Source: Mycobacterium kyogaense (GTDB taxonomy: Bacteria; Actinomycetota; Actinomycetes; Mycobacteriales; Mycobacteriaceae). Taken from it: a DNA stretch of 33,847 nucleotides. This document shows positions 24,128 through 31,555 of the stretch, piece after piece. Below the pieces are notes generated by a model that saw nothing but the letters and a program-made list of their open reading frames with translations, was not told where the DNA came from and ran no database searches. The stretch lies in the NCBI RefSeq assembly GCF_003254575.1, contig NZ_QJUA01000048.1, forward strand, positions 1-33,847, given 5' to 3'. Position 1 is the first letter of the stretch; each line of letters begins with the position of its first letter. A program made the translations under genes and the position numbers.

Positions 24128-24133
24128 AAACTA
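24128..24133 (-). promoter_or_regulatory. -10 element for a leaderless aldehyde dehydrogenase transcript
   Basis: On the minus strand TAGTTT fits the mycobacterial TAnnnT -10 pattern and lies 6 nt before the ATG at 24121, leaving no room for a ribosome site. The nearest phased repeat (24155) is about one -35 distance away. Prediction by eye. Confidence 0.45.
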
Positions 24134-24154
24134 CCGTGCCTGCACCGGAGAAAT

Positions 24155-24228
24155 CTACGCATTACGGCACCGTCAGCGACTCACAGCAAGTGATTTCATG
24201 GTTATGGTTGCTTGAAACGACGGATTCC
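24155..24228 (+). promoter_or_regulatory. Three phased 11-bp repeats in the aldehyde dehydrogenase-lrp intergenic region
   Basis: CTACGCATTAC at 24155, CAAGTGATTTC at 24187 and CGACGGATTCC at 24218 match the consensus CRACGGATTCC at 8, 8 and 11 positions, with start-to-start distances of 32 and 31 bp. That is the same geometry as the array at 18318-18391. The array lies between the two divergent promoters. The first two copies were found by looking at the predicted distances, so they are weaker evidence than the third. Confidence 0.45.
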
Positions 24229-24244
24229 GTGCACAATCACAGGC

Positions 24245-24766
24245 ATGGTCAACCCGGGCGTTCCGCACGCCGTCGGCCCCGTCTCCTTCCGAGTGAACCA
24301 ATCCCGACCCGGTGCCGCCTTCCAGCTCGACGAGCTGTCCAAGGCCATCATCGAGAAGCTCCAGCAGGACGGCCGACGGTCCTATGCGGGCATCGGAAAG
24401 GCCGTCGGCCTGTCCGAGGCCGCGGTGCGCCAGCGCGTCCAACGCATGGTCGACGCCGGGGTCATGCAGATCGTCGCGGTCACCGATCCGATGCAACTCG
24501 GATTCGCCCGCCAGGCGATGATCGGCGTGCGCTGCACCGGGGACACCACCAAGATCGCCGAGAAGCTGGCCGCCCTGGAATCCGTCGACTACGTCGTGCT
24601 GACCGCCGGCTCCTTCGACGCCATCGTCGAGGTGGTCTGCGAAGACGACGACCACCTACTGCAACTTCTCAACACCCAGATCCGCGCGCTGCCGGGAGTG
24701 ATATCCACAGAAACCCTTGTCTACCTGAAACTCGTTAAACAGCAATACAATTGGGGCACTAGATGA
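24245..24766 (+). CDS. Lrp/AsnC-family transcriptional regulator
   Basis: 173-residue feast/famine regulator. After an N-terminal tail of about 27 residues, the DNA-binding helix-turn-helix spans about 28-85 (LDELSKAIIEKLQQDGRRSY, then AGIGKAVGLSEAAVRQRVQR). An RAM/AsnC ligand-binding and oligomerisation domain follows at about 95-170 (AMIGVRCTGD, DYVVLTAGSFDAIVEVV). ATG 24245 is preferred over a TTG at 24212; CACAAT at 24232-24237 ends 7 nt before it, so the transcript could be leaderless. The stop overlaps the aminotransferase start by 4 bp. It likely controls the cluster in response to a substrate amine or amino acid; effector unknown. Confidence 0.9.
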   Translation: MVNPGVPHAVGPVSFRVNQSRPGAAFQLDELSKAIIEKLQQDGRRSYAGIGKAVGLSEAAVRQRVQRMVDAGVMQIVAVTDPMQLGFARQAMIGVRCTGDTTKIAEKLAALESVDYVVLTAGSFDAIVEVVCEDDDHLLQLLNTQIRALPGVISTETLVYLKLVKQQYNWGTR

Positions 24767-26151
24767 CAATCATCTCCGAAACAGCACAGACCACCGACTC
24801 CGATCTGGGCGCCCGGGCCAACCGGCACCTGTGGGGCCACTTCGCCCGCCACGGCGGGGACATCACGCCGACGGTGATCACCCGCGGCGAAGGCGTCCAC
24901 ATCTGGGACAGCGAAGGCAACAAGTACATCGACGGACTCTCGGGCCTGTTCGTCGTCCAGGTCGGCCACGGCCGCGCCGAACTCGCCGAAGCCGCCGCCA
25001 AGCAAGCCGAATCGCTGGCGTTCTTCCCCCTGTGGTCGTTCGCGACGCCGCCGGCGGTCGAGCTGGCCGAGCGGATCGCCGCCTACGCGCCCGGCGACCT
25101 GAACCGGGTGTTCTTCACCACCGGCGGCGGCGAGGCCGTCGAGAGCGCCTGGAAGCTGGCCAAGCAGTTCTTCAAGCTGACCGGCAAACCCGGTAAGTAC
25201 AAGGTGATCTCGCGGTCCATCGCCTACCACGGCACCCCTCAGGGCGCCTTGGCGATCACCGGGATCCCGACGTTCAAGGCGCCGTTCGATCCGCCGACAC
25301 CGGGCGGCTTCCGCGTCCCCAACACCAACTTCTACCGGGCGCCCGAGCAATTCAGCTCCGACCCCAAGGCGTTCGGCCGCTACTGCGCCGACCGGATCGC
25401 CGAGGCCATCGAGTTCGAGGGCCCCGACACCGTCGCCGCAGTGTTCCTGGAGCCGGTGCAGAACGCCGGCGGCTGCTTCCCGCCGCCGCCCGGATACTTC
25501 GAGCGGGTCCGCGAGATCTGCGACGAGTACGACGTGCTGCTGGTCTCCGACGAGGTGATCTGCGCGTACGGCCGCATCGGATCGATGTTCGCCTGCAACG
25601 ATTTCGGCTACGTCCCGGACATCATCACCTCCGCCAAAGGACTGACCTCGGGCTACTCCCCGCTCGGCGCGATGATCGCCAGCGACCGACTGTTCGAACC
25701 GTTCAACGACGGCTCCACGGTGTTCGGGCACGGATACACCTTCGGTGGGCATCCGGTGTCGGCGGCAGTCGCGTTGGCCAACCTCGACATCTTCGAGCGC
25801 GAGGGCATCAACGACCACGTCAAGGAGAACGCTCCGGCATTCCGGGCCACGTTGGAGAAGCTGCACGACCTGCCCATCGTCGGCGACGTCCGCGGTGAAG
25901 GCTTCTTCTACGGCATCGAACTCGTCAAGGACAAGGCCACCAAGGAGACGTTCAACGACGAGGAGTGCGAGCGGCTGCTGCGCGGGTTCCTGACGCCCGC
26001 CCTGTTCGAAGCCGGGTTGTACTGCCGCGCCGACGACCGTGGCGACCCAGTCGTGCAGCTCGCCCCGCCGCTGATCTGCGGGCAGCGCGAGTTCGACGCG
26101 ATCTACGACGTGCTGCACTCGGTGCTGGGCGAAGCCAGCCGCCGGATGTAG
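24763..26151 (+). CDS. Class III omega-aminotransferase, putrescine-pyruvate type candidate
   Basis: PLP-dependent transfer of a terminal amino group from a diamine or omega-amino acid to a keto acid; by context the product would be an aminoaldehyde passed to the nearby dehydrogenase. The 462-residue protein has GGGEAVESAWKLA at 121-133 (phosphate site), SDEV with Asp263 near the PLP pyridine, and the Schiff-base Lys292 in TSAKGLTSGYSPLGA. HTG-type sequence YHGTPQGAL is at 155-163. It resembles the aminotransferase I recall as Rv3329. The ATG overlaps the lrp stop by 4 bp (ATGA), so the two are translationally coupled. Alternatives are beta-alanine/pyruvate or 4-aminobutyrate aminotransferase. 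Confidence 0.9.
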   Translation: MTIISETAQTTDSDLGARANRHLWGHFARHGGDITPTVITRGEGVHIWDSEGNKYIDGLSGLFVVQVGHGRAELAEAAAKQAESLAFFPLWSFATPPAVELAERIAAYAPGDLNRVFFTTGGGEAVESAWKLAKQFFKLTGKPGKYKVISRSIAYHGTPQGALAITGIPTFKAPFDPPTPGGFRVPNTNFYRAPEQFSSDPKAFGRYCADRIAEAIEFEGPDTVAAVFLEPVQNAGGCFPPPPGYFERVREICDEYDVLLVSDEVICAYGRIGSMFACNDFGYVPDIITSAKGLTSGYSPLGAMIASDRLFEPFNDGSTVFGHGYTFGGHPVSAAVALANLDIFEREGINDHVKENAPAFRATLEKLHDLPIVGDVRGEGFFYGIELVKDKATKETFNDEECERLLRGFLTPALFEAGLYCRADDRGDPVVQLAPPLICGQREFDAIYDVLHSVLGEASRRM

Positions 26152-26166
26152 GCGAGACTGGGCGGC

Positions 26167-27168
26167 ATGGCCAAACCGCCCATCGATCCCGTCCGCTGGC
26201 AGGCGCCCCCGGTGGGGGCCCTGCCAGACTTCCGGTCGGCGGACATCACGCTGACCGCCGTACCGGGTGGCGAACCCGAGGACGTCGTCGTCGACGGCGC
26301 CGGTCGGCTCTGGACCGGCGCCCTCGACGGCAGCATCGTGCGGTTCGAGGCGGACGGCACTGCGCCGGAGGTGATTGCCAACACCGGCGGGCGACCGCTC
26401 GGCCTGGCGTTCGCGCGCGACGGCCGATTGTTGATCTGCGACAGCCCGCGGGGCCTGCTGGCGCTGGACCCCGGCAGCGGACGGATCGAGACCCTGGTCG
26501 ACACGATCGCCGGCCGCAGACTGCAGTTCTGCTCCAACGTCACCGAAACCAGCGACGGCACAATCTATTTCACCGAGTCGACGACGGCGTTCACGGTTGC
26601 CCACTACCTGGGCGCGATCCTGGAAGCGCGCGGACGCGGCGCGCTGCACCGCCTCGACCCCGACGGGACCGTCACCACCGTCGCTGACGGGCTCTACTTC
26701 GCCAACGGGGTCACGCCGACCGCCGACGGTGCGGCGCTGGTCGTGGCCGAAACCCAGGGCCGACGACTGTCGAAGTACTGGCTCACCGGACCGCGCGCCG
26801 GGACATGGCAACCACTCGCCTCGAACCTGCCCGGGATGCCGGACAACCTGTCGACCGGCGCCGACGGCCGCATCTGGTGCGCGATGGTGACGCCGGCCAA
26901 TCAGCTGGCCGACCGACTCGCCGCCGGCCCACCGCTCCTTCGGACCCTGATCTGGCGGCTGCCTGCACGGCTGCAGCCCAAGCCCCAGTCCGTGGTGTGG
27001 GTCGTCGCCTTCGACCCCGTCGACGGCACCGCCGTCGCCGGAATGCGCACCACCCACCCGCAGCTGCAGATGGTCACCGGCATGGTGGAGAGCAACGACC
27101 GGCTGTGGCTGGGCAGCATCGGGGGCCCGTATCTCGGCAGCATCGCGCTGAGCGACACGGTGTCGTGA
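26167..27168 (+). CDS. Strictosidine synthase-like/SMP-30-type beta-propeller protein
   Basis: 333-residue six-bladed propeller candidate. The conserved region of strictosidine synthase-like and APMAP proteins is recognisable: SDGTIYFTESTTAFTVAHYL, then YFANGVTPTADGAALVVAET, and NLPGMPDNLSTGADGRIWC. Bacterial members are mostly assigned to lactonase or arylesterase-like hydrolysis of small molecules, without a common substrate. No signal peptide or membrane segment is evident. The ATG lies 15 nt after the aminotransferase stop with only a weak GGGCGG before it, so the gene is probably the third in the lrp operon. Its role in amine catabolism is not evident. Confidence 0.8.
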   Translation: MAKPPIDPVRWQAPPVGALPDFRSADITLTAVPGGEPEDVVVDGAGRLWTGALDGSIVRFEADGTAPEVIANTGGRPLGLAFARDGRLLICDSPRGLLALDPGSGRIETLVDTIAGRRLQFCSNVTETSDGTIYFTESTTAFTVAHYLGAILEARGRGALHRLDPDGTVTTVADGLYFANGVTPTADGAALVVAETQGRRLSKYWLTGPRAGTWQPLASNLPGMPDNLSTGADGRIWCAMVTPANQLADRLAAGPPLLRTLIWRLPARLQPKPQSVVWVVAFDPVDGTAVAGMRTTHPQLQMVTGMVESNDRLWLGSIGGPYLGSIALSDTVS

Positions 27169-27328
27169 GACACACTGCGCCACTTTCGGGAAGCATCCTC
27201 GGCTGCGCCGGGTTATACCGCGCGGATCGGGCACACCACGAAGTCCGATCGCAGACCGACAATTTCACACAGTCAGAACCGCGCGACATCGCTCCACGGC
27301 TCCGACCCGATCAAGGGAAGAGCACCCC

Positions 27329-27631
27329 ATGAAGTCATTCACGATCACCACGACCGCCGCTGCCGCCCTCACCGCGGGCGTCCTCGGGTTCGCCGCCCCC
27401 GCGCTGGCAGCCCCGTCCGGCGCCGGCAGCGCCGCTGACACGATCAGCGCGCTCGAGGCGCAGGGCAACCACGTCGTCGTCAACCGGCAGAGCACCACGC
27501 CGCTCGACGAGGCATCGGTCGTATCCGTCACCCGCGGACCCGACGTCCGCCAGGCGGTGCCGAATGCCACCTCCAACGGCGACAACACCCGCTCGGTGAG
27601 CAACCAGACGGTGTACGTCAACGTGCGCTGA
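27329..27631 (+). CDS. Small secreted hypothetical protein
   Basis: 100-residue protein with a clear Sec signal peptide: MKSFTITTTAAAALTAGVLG, a hydrophobic core, then APALA-APSG with predicted cleavage near residue 28. The mature part of about 72 residues has no cysteine and ends in VYVNVR. Its middle, ISALEAQGNHVVVNRQ and PLDEASVVSVTRGP, looks like a compact conserved domain of the small exported proteins common in mycobacteria, but I cannot name it. GGGAAGAG lies about 8 nt before the ATG. It is monocistronic, with 160 nt upstream and a strong terminator downstream. Confidence 0.8.
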   Translation: MKSFTITTTAAAALTAGVLGFAAPALAAPSGAGSAADTISALEAQGNHVVVNRQSTTPLDEASVVSVTRGPDVRQAVPNATSNGDNTRSVSNQTVYVNVR

Positions 27632-27647
27632 GCAGTGCAAAAACGCC

Positions 27648-27679
27648 AAAGGGGCACCTCCTCACGGAGGTGCCCCTTT
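27648..27679. terminator. Bidirectional hairpin terminator
   Basis: Perfect 14-bp stem: AAAGGGGCACCTCC at 27648-27661 and its complement at 27666-27679, with a TCAC loop. It lies 16 nt after the stop of the secreted protein and 9 nt after the stop of the opposite 50-residue gene. On the minus strand TTTTT follows within a few bases, so it is a fuller intrinsic terminator in that direction. Confidence 0.85.
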
Positions 27680-27688
27680 GCGTGGGGG

Positions 27689-27841
27689 TCAGAGGGAGTG
27701 CGCGCGCGACTGGAAAGACGGGTGGCGACGCATCGCCTCTTCCATCGCGCTGGCCCGCCGCTCGGAGGCGTTGAACGCGGGATGTGATCGCAGGTCGACC
27801 ACGCCGGTGCTCGCGTTGGTGTTGGTTGCGTTTGTCGCCAT
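27689..27841 (-). CDS. Conserved-looking 50-residue small protein
   Basis: Starts MATNATNTNASTGVVDLRSH and continues PAFNASERRASAMEEAMRRH to a stop after SRAHSL. The N-terminal Thr/Asn-rich stretch is probably disordered; the C-terminal half is charged and likely helical. AAGGA about 9 nt before ATG 27841 and a strong terminator directly after the stop support a real gene. No family is recognised and no signal peptide or membrane segment is present. It faces the secreted protein gene and sits 124 nt from the metallophosphoesterase stop, so it has its own promoter or is the last gene of that unit. Confidence 0.65.
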   Translation of the reverse strand: MATNATNTNASTGVVDLRSHPAFNASERRASAMEEAMRRHPSFQSRAHSL

Positions 27842-27965
27842 GTCAACGTCCTTCCGCTGAATCGCCTCGATTCCTTCAGCGTGCTCGGCCCACCTGAGCG
27901 ATTCGGTCAGTGTTAGCCGTGAAGTTGATGAGAAAGTAACCGGCCGCGCAGGCCGATAAACACGT

Positions 27966-29117
27966 TCAGCCGCGCAATGTGAGCACGGTGATGTCCGGCG
28001 GTGCACCGACACGGACCGGTGGCCCCCAGAAGCCGGCGCCCCGCGACACGTACAGCTGCGTGCCGTCCACCGTCGACAGGCCCGCGAGCGAGGGCTGAGC
28101 CAGCTCGACCGCATAGTGGAACGGCCACATCTGCCCGCCGTGCGTGTGACCGGACAGCTGGAGATCGACATTGCGACGCGCAGCTTCGGCGACCTGAACC
28201 GGCTGGTGCGCCAGCAGGATCGTCGGCGTCCCGGCGTCGGTGCCGCGCAGCGCGGCGTCGAAGTCGGGCGGCTCCTCGGCCGACCGGCCGGCGAGATCGT
28301 TGACCCCGGCCAGATCGAACGCCGCGGCGCCCCGGCGGATCCGGGTGTTCTCGTTGCGCAGCACCTGCACCCCCAGCTGATCGAGTTCGGTCAGCCACCC
28401 GGCGGTGTCGTCGACGAAATACTCGTGGTTGCCGGTCACGAAGAACGTGCCGTCCCGCGACACCAGGTCGGCCAGCGGTGCCGCCGCGGGTCCCAGCTGC
28501 GCGACCGTGCCGTCGACCAGGTCGCCGACCACGGCCACCAGATCGGGTTCGGTCTCGTTGATCATCCGCACGATCCGTTCGGTGTGGCGGCGGCCCAGCA
28601 GCGGTCCGAGATGGATGTCGGAAACCACGGCGATGCGGAACCCGTCGAACTCGCGGGCCAGCCGCGGCAGCCGCACCGGAACGCGGAGCACGTCCGGCGG
28701 CCCGAGCGCGGTGGCGACACCGACACCGGTCACGCCGACAGCCGCGGCGCCTGCGGCCACCGCGCCCGCGCGGGCGAGGAAGAGCCGACGCTCGAGATCG
28801 GGTGCTTCGTCGGCGGGGCGCCGGCCTTTCATCAGCCGGGTCAGCCGGAGGATCAGGCGCACCGGCTCGAGGACCAGCAGCGCCAGGACCAGATACACCA
28901 GGAGGCCGAACCACAGGTAGCCAGGCCAGGCGAGCCAGCCGGAGCCGGCGGGATCGCGCCGGGACACCAGCGCCGCCACCAGCAGCGCGGTCAGGACCAG
29001 CAGCAGGGCGGTCAGGATCCGGCGCACCCGCCCCGGGCGGGTGGTCGAGCGCACGGTGCGAAACCAGACATAAAGGGTCATCAACCCGAGGGACGAGCCG
29101 AGAACGACGAGGAACAT
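27966..29117 (-). CDS. Membrane-anchored metallophosphoesterase
   Basis: 383-residue calcineurin-like phosphoesterase. Three or four predicted helices (about 1-20, 34-52, 66-92) precede the catalytic domain. Metal-binding motifs are all present: SDIHLG with Asp167 and His169, GDLVD at 198-202, GNHE at 229-232, and GHTHGGQ near 325. Between helices and enzyme lies ERRLFLARAGAVAAGAAAVG (109-128), which looks like a twin-arginine signal. The enzyme domain is therefore likely outside the membrane. The start ATG has only a weak site (GAAAG). Substrate unknown; relatives act on phosphodiesters or on lipid headgroups. Confidence 0.87.
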   Translation of the reverse strand: MFLVVLGSSLGLMTLYVWFRTVRSTTRPGRVRRILTALLLVLTALLVAALVSRRDPAGSGWLAWPGYLWFGLLVYLVLALLVLEPVRLILRLTRLMKGRRPADEAPDLERRLFLARAGAVAAGAAAVGVTGVGVATALGPPDVLRVPVRLPRLAREFDGFRIAVVSDIHLGPLLGRRHTERIVRMINETEPDLVAVVGDLVDGTVAQLGPAAAPLADLVSRDGTFFVTGNHEYFVDDTAGWLTELDQLGVQVLRNENTRIRRGAAAFDLAGVNDLAGRSAEEPPDFDAALRGTDAGTPTILLAHQPVQVAEAARRNVDLQLSGHTHGGQMWPFHYAVELAQPSLAGLSTVDGTQLYVSRGAGFWGPPVRVGAPPDITVLTLRG

Positions 29118-29267
29118 GGACTACTTTCTGGCGGCTCGGGCGGTCCCGCCAGCCTAGGTGAGCCTCGCCCAAGGTCGTCGTGGCCAGTCACTTGCGAAAC
29201 TCTCATCACATCCGTCACCGCGTGGCTCACCGATCGAGATGTCGTGATCGCCTAATCTTCAACCCCG
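29118..29267. promoter_or_regulatory. Divergent region between metallophosphoesterase and dacB
   Basis: Holds a hairpin CTGGCGG/CCGCCAG (7-bp arms, 11-nt loop) near the metallophosphoesterase start. It also has TAATCT at 29253-29258, a good -10 candidate for dacB; it ends 9 nt before the ATG, so the mRNA would be nearly leaderless. No -35 is evident. Confidence 0.4.
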
Positions 29268-30485
29268 ATGGCGACCTTCACGACGTTCCCGCTGCGGGTG
29301 TCTGCGCTGCTCACGGCGGCGATGCTGGCACTTGCGCCGGTCGCTGCGGCCCAGACGCCCGCTCCTGAGGCGAACACCTGTCCCTACCGGGAGGCGACCC
29401 CGCCCGCCGTCGACGCGTCCGAGGTTCCGGAGTCGGGCGATCCGCCGGCGCCGCTGCCCGTTCCGCCCAAGCCGATGGGTGGCGACGCCCTGTCCGGCTG
29501 CGGCGTGATCACTGCGCCCGGCACTCCCCCGGTTCCCGGCGACGTCTCCGCCGAGGCGTGGGTGGTGGCCGACATCGACTCCGGTGACGTGATCGCCGCG
29601 CGGGACCCGCACGGCCGCCACCGCCCGGCCAGCATCATCAAAGTGCTCGTCGCGATGCAGGCCATCCGCGACCTGCCCCTGCACAAGGTGGTACCGGGTA
29701 CGCAGGAGGACGCCAACGCCGAGGGCACCAGGGTGGGCGTCGGCGAGGGTGGCTTCTACTCCGTCAACGATCTGCTGCACGGACTGCTGATGCACTCGGG
29801 CAACGACGCCGCGCACGCGCTGGCGATGCAACTGGGCGGCATGGACGCCACGCTGACCAAGCTCAACGCGCTGGCCAACAAACTCGGCGCCCGGGACACC
29901 CGCGTGGCCACCCCGTCCGGGCTGGACGGACCGGGCATGAGCACCTCCGCCTACGACGTCGGACTGTTCTACCGGTACGCGTGGAACAACCCCGTCTTCG
30001 CCGACATCGTTCACACGCAGGAGTTCTCGTTCCCCGGCCGGGGTGACGGCAACTACCCGATCGAGAACGACAACAAGCTGCTGGCCAACTATCCCGGCGC
30101 GCTCGGCGGCAAGACCGGCTACACCGACGATGCCGGGCAGACGTTCGTCGGCGCCGCCGACCACGGTGGCCGACGCCTGGTGGCGGTGCTGATGCGCGGC
30201 ACCCGGCAACCGATCGCGCCCTGGGAGCAGGCCGCGCACCTCCTCGACTACGGCTTCGCCACTGCGCCGGGCACCAAGGTCGGCACGCTGGTCGAACCGG
30301 ATCCGTCACTGCAGACTCCGGACGCCGACGCGGCGGCGGCCTCCGCCGCGACGAGCAAGGCCAGCGCCGCGCTACCCGAGATGGATGCCACGCCGGTGCG
30401 CGTCGGCGTCGGCATCGTCGGCGCCGTGATCGTGTTCAGCCTCATCATGGGCGCCCGCGCGCTCAATCGCAGACCCCAGCACTGA
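29268..30485 (+). CDS. dacB1: D-alanyl-D-alanine carboxypeptidase (DacB1-like)
   Basis: Penicillin-binding protein that removes the terminal D-Ala from peptidoglycan stem peptides outside the cell. The 405 residues have a Sec signal peptide (cleavage after PVAAA, near 28), a Pro-rich linker (about 40-90), and the serine peptidase S11 domain: SxxK at Ser122-Lys125 (PASIIK), SGN at 177-179 and KTG at 282-284. A C-terminal membrane helix (about 375-396) with basic tail NRRPQH anchors it. There is no ribosome site; TAATCT lies just upstream. Position next to an Rv3329-type gene block and before the Rv3335c-trpS pair supports DacB1 orthology. It is convergent with the YihY-type gene, 4 nt apart. 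Confidence 0.93.
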   Translation: MATFTTFPLRVSALLTAAMLALAPVAAAQTPAPEANTCPYREATPPAVDASEVPESGDPPAPLPVPPKPMGGDALSGCGVITAPGTPPVPGDVSAEAWVVADIDSGDVIAARDPHGRHRPASIIKVLVAMQAIRDLPLHKVVPGTQEDANAEGTRVGVGEGGFYSVNDLLHGLLMHSGNDAAHALAMQLGGMDATLTKLNALANKLGARDTRVATPSGLDGPGMSTSAYDVGLFYRYAWNNPVFADIVHTQEFSFPGRGDGNYPIENDNKLLANYPGALGGKTGYTDDAGQTFVGAADHGGRRLVAVLMRGTRQPIAPWEQAAHLLDYGFATAPGTKVGTLVEPDPSLQTPDADAAAASAATSKASAALPEMDATPVRVGVGIVGAVIVFSLIMGARALNRRPQH

Positions 30486-30489
30486 CGTT

Positions 30490-31542
30490 TCAGCGCTTCC
30501 GGCGCCGGACGACACTCAGCGCGCCCAACGCGCCGACCACCGCCGCACCCGCCGCTTGCCAGGGCGCGAGCCCGGGCCGGGTGATGATGCGATTGCGGAT
30601 GACGGCGGGGCCCGGCGCCGGAATCGGTGCCTCCACCATGTTCTCCGGCATCGTCGCTGCCCACGCCGTCGCGAACAGGATCAGCCGCGCGGTGACGTAG
30701 GCGAACACCATCAGGCCCAGCACCGGGCCGAACGTGGCTCCCGCCGGGCCCGTCAGTACGGACTTCAGGTAGATCGAGGCCACCAACTTGAACACCTCGA
30801 ACGCGACCGCGGCCAGCAGGCCGGCGCGCACGCTGCTGCGAAAGCTCGTCGACTCCCGCGGCAGCCGCGAGATCATCCACGTGAACAGCAGCCAGGACAC
30901 CAGCAGCGACACCGCGATCGATCCGATCCGCAGCAGCACCCCGATGACCGGCGACTCCGGGAAGCCCAGCCAGTCGAGCACGTTCTTCATCACCGAGCCG
31001 TTGCCCAGCGCCGACAGCGCGACCGTCACGACGATCGCGGCGAACGTCGACAGCAGCGCCAGCAGATCGCTCAGCTTGGTCTTGACGAACCCCAACTGCT
31101 CTTCGCGGTACAGGCCCCACATCTGGCTGAGCGCCTCGCGCAGATTGGCCATCCAGCCCAGACCCGCCCACGCCGCGGTGAGGAGGCCGATGACGCCGAC
31201 GGTGCCGCGGGACTCGATCGCCGACTCCATCAACTGCACGACCTGCTGACCGAGGTCACCGCTGACCGCGCCCGCGATCTTGCCCTTGAGCTGCTCGAGC
31301 AGCTCCGGCTGATAGGTGAGCACGAACCCGCCGATCGCGAAACCCACCATCAGCAACGGGAACAGCGCGAAGATCGTGAAGTAGGTGATGCCGGCGGCGT
31401 AGAAATCGCCCTTGCTGTCGTTGTAGCGCTGCTGGGCCCGCATGACGTGGTCGAACCACGGCATACGCGCCCGCCACCGATCCAGGAACCCGGGCTTGTC
31501 CTCAGGTTTCTCCGGGTCGGCCGAACCGTCCGGCGCCGTCAT
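30490..31542 (-). CDS. YihY/YhjD-family inner membrane protein (Rv3335c-like)
   Basis: 350-residue polytopic protein of the YihY/BrkB family (formerly annotated as ribonuclease BN). About six helices lie between residues 50 and 310, with the family hallmarks GITYFTIFALFPLL near 50-65 and GPVLGLMVFAYVTARLILF near 275-295. Function is uncertain; relatives have been linked to lipid or LPS-related transport. ATG 31542 was chosen because GGGAGG lies 6 nt upstream, rather than a longer frame beginning inside trpS. It follows trpS by 13 nt in the same direction, as in M. tuberculosis. The stop is 4 nt from the dacB stop. Confidence 0.88.
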   Translation of the reverse strand: MTAPDGSADPEKPEDKPGFLDRWRARMPWFDHVMRAQQRYNDSKGDFYAAGITYFTIFALFPLLMVGFAIGGFVLTYQPELLEQLKGKIAGAVSGDLGQQVVQLMESAIESRGTVGVIGLLTAAWAGLGWMANLREALSQMWGLYREEQLGFVKTKLSDLLALLSTFAAIVVTVALSALGNGSVMKNVLDWLGFPESPVIGVLLRIGSIAVSLLVSWLLFTWMISRLPRESTSFRSSVRAGLLAAVAFEVFKLVASIYLKSVLTGPAGATFGPVLGLMVFAYVTARLILFATAWAATMPENMVEAPIPAPGPAVIRNRIITRPGLAPWQAAGAAVVGALGALSVVRRRKR

Positions 31543-31555
31543 CGTCAGCCTCCCG

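Noticed and set aside
24721..27234. Very long open frame on the minus strand opposite the aminotransferase and propeller genes (over 800 codons)
   Set aside because: It is antisense to two genes with full catalytic or family motifs and shows only Arg/Gly/Ala/Val-rich shadow composition, as expected in high-G+C DNA.
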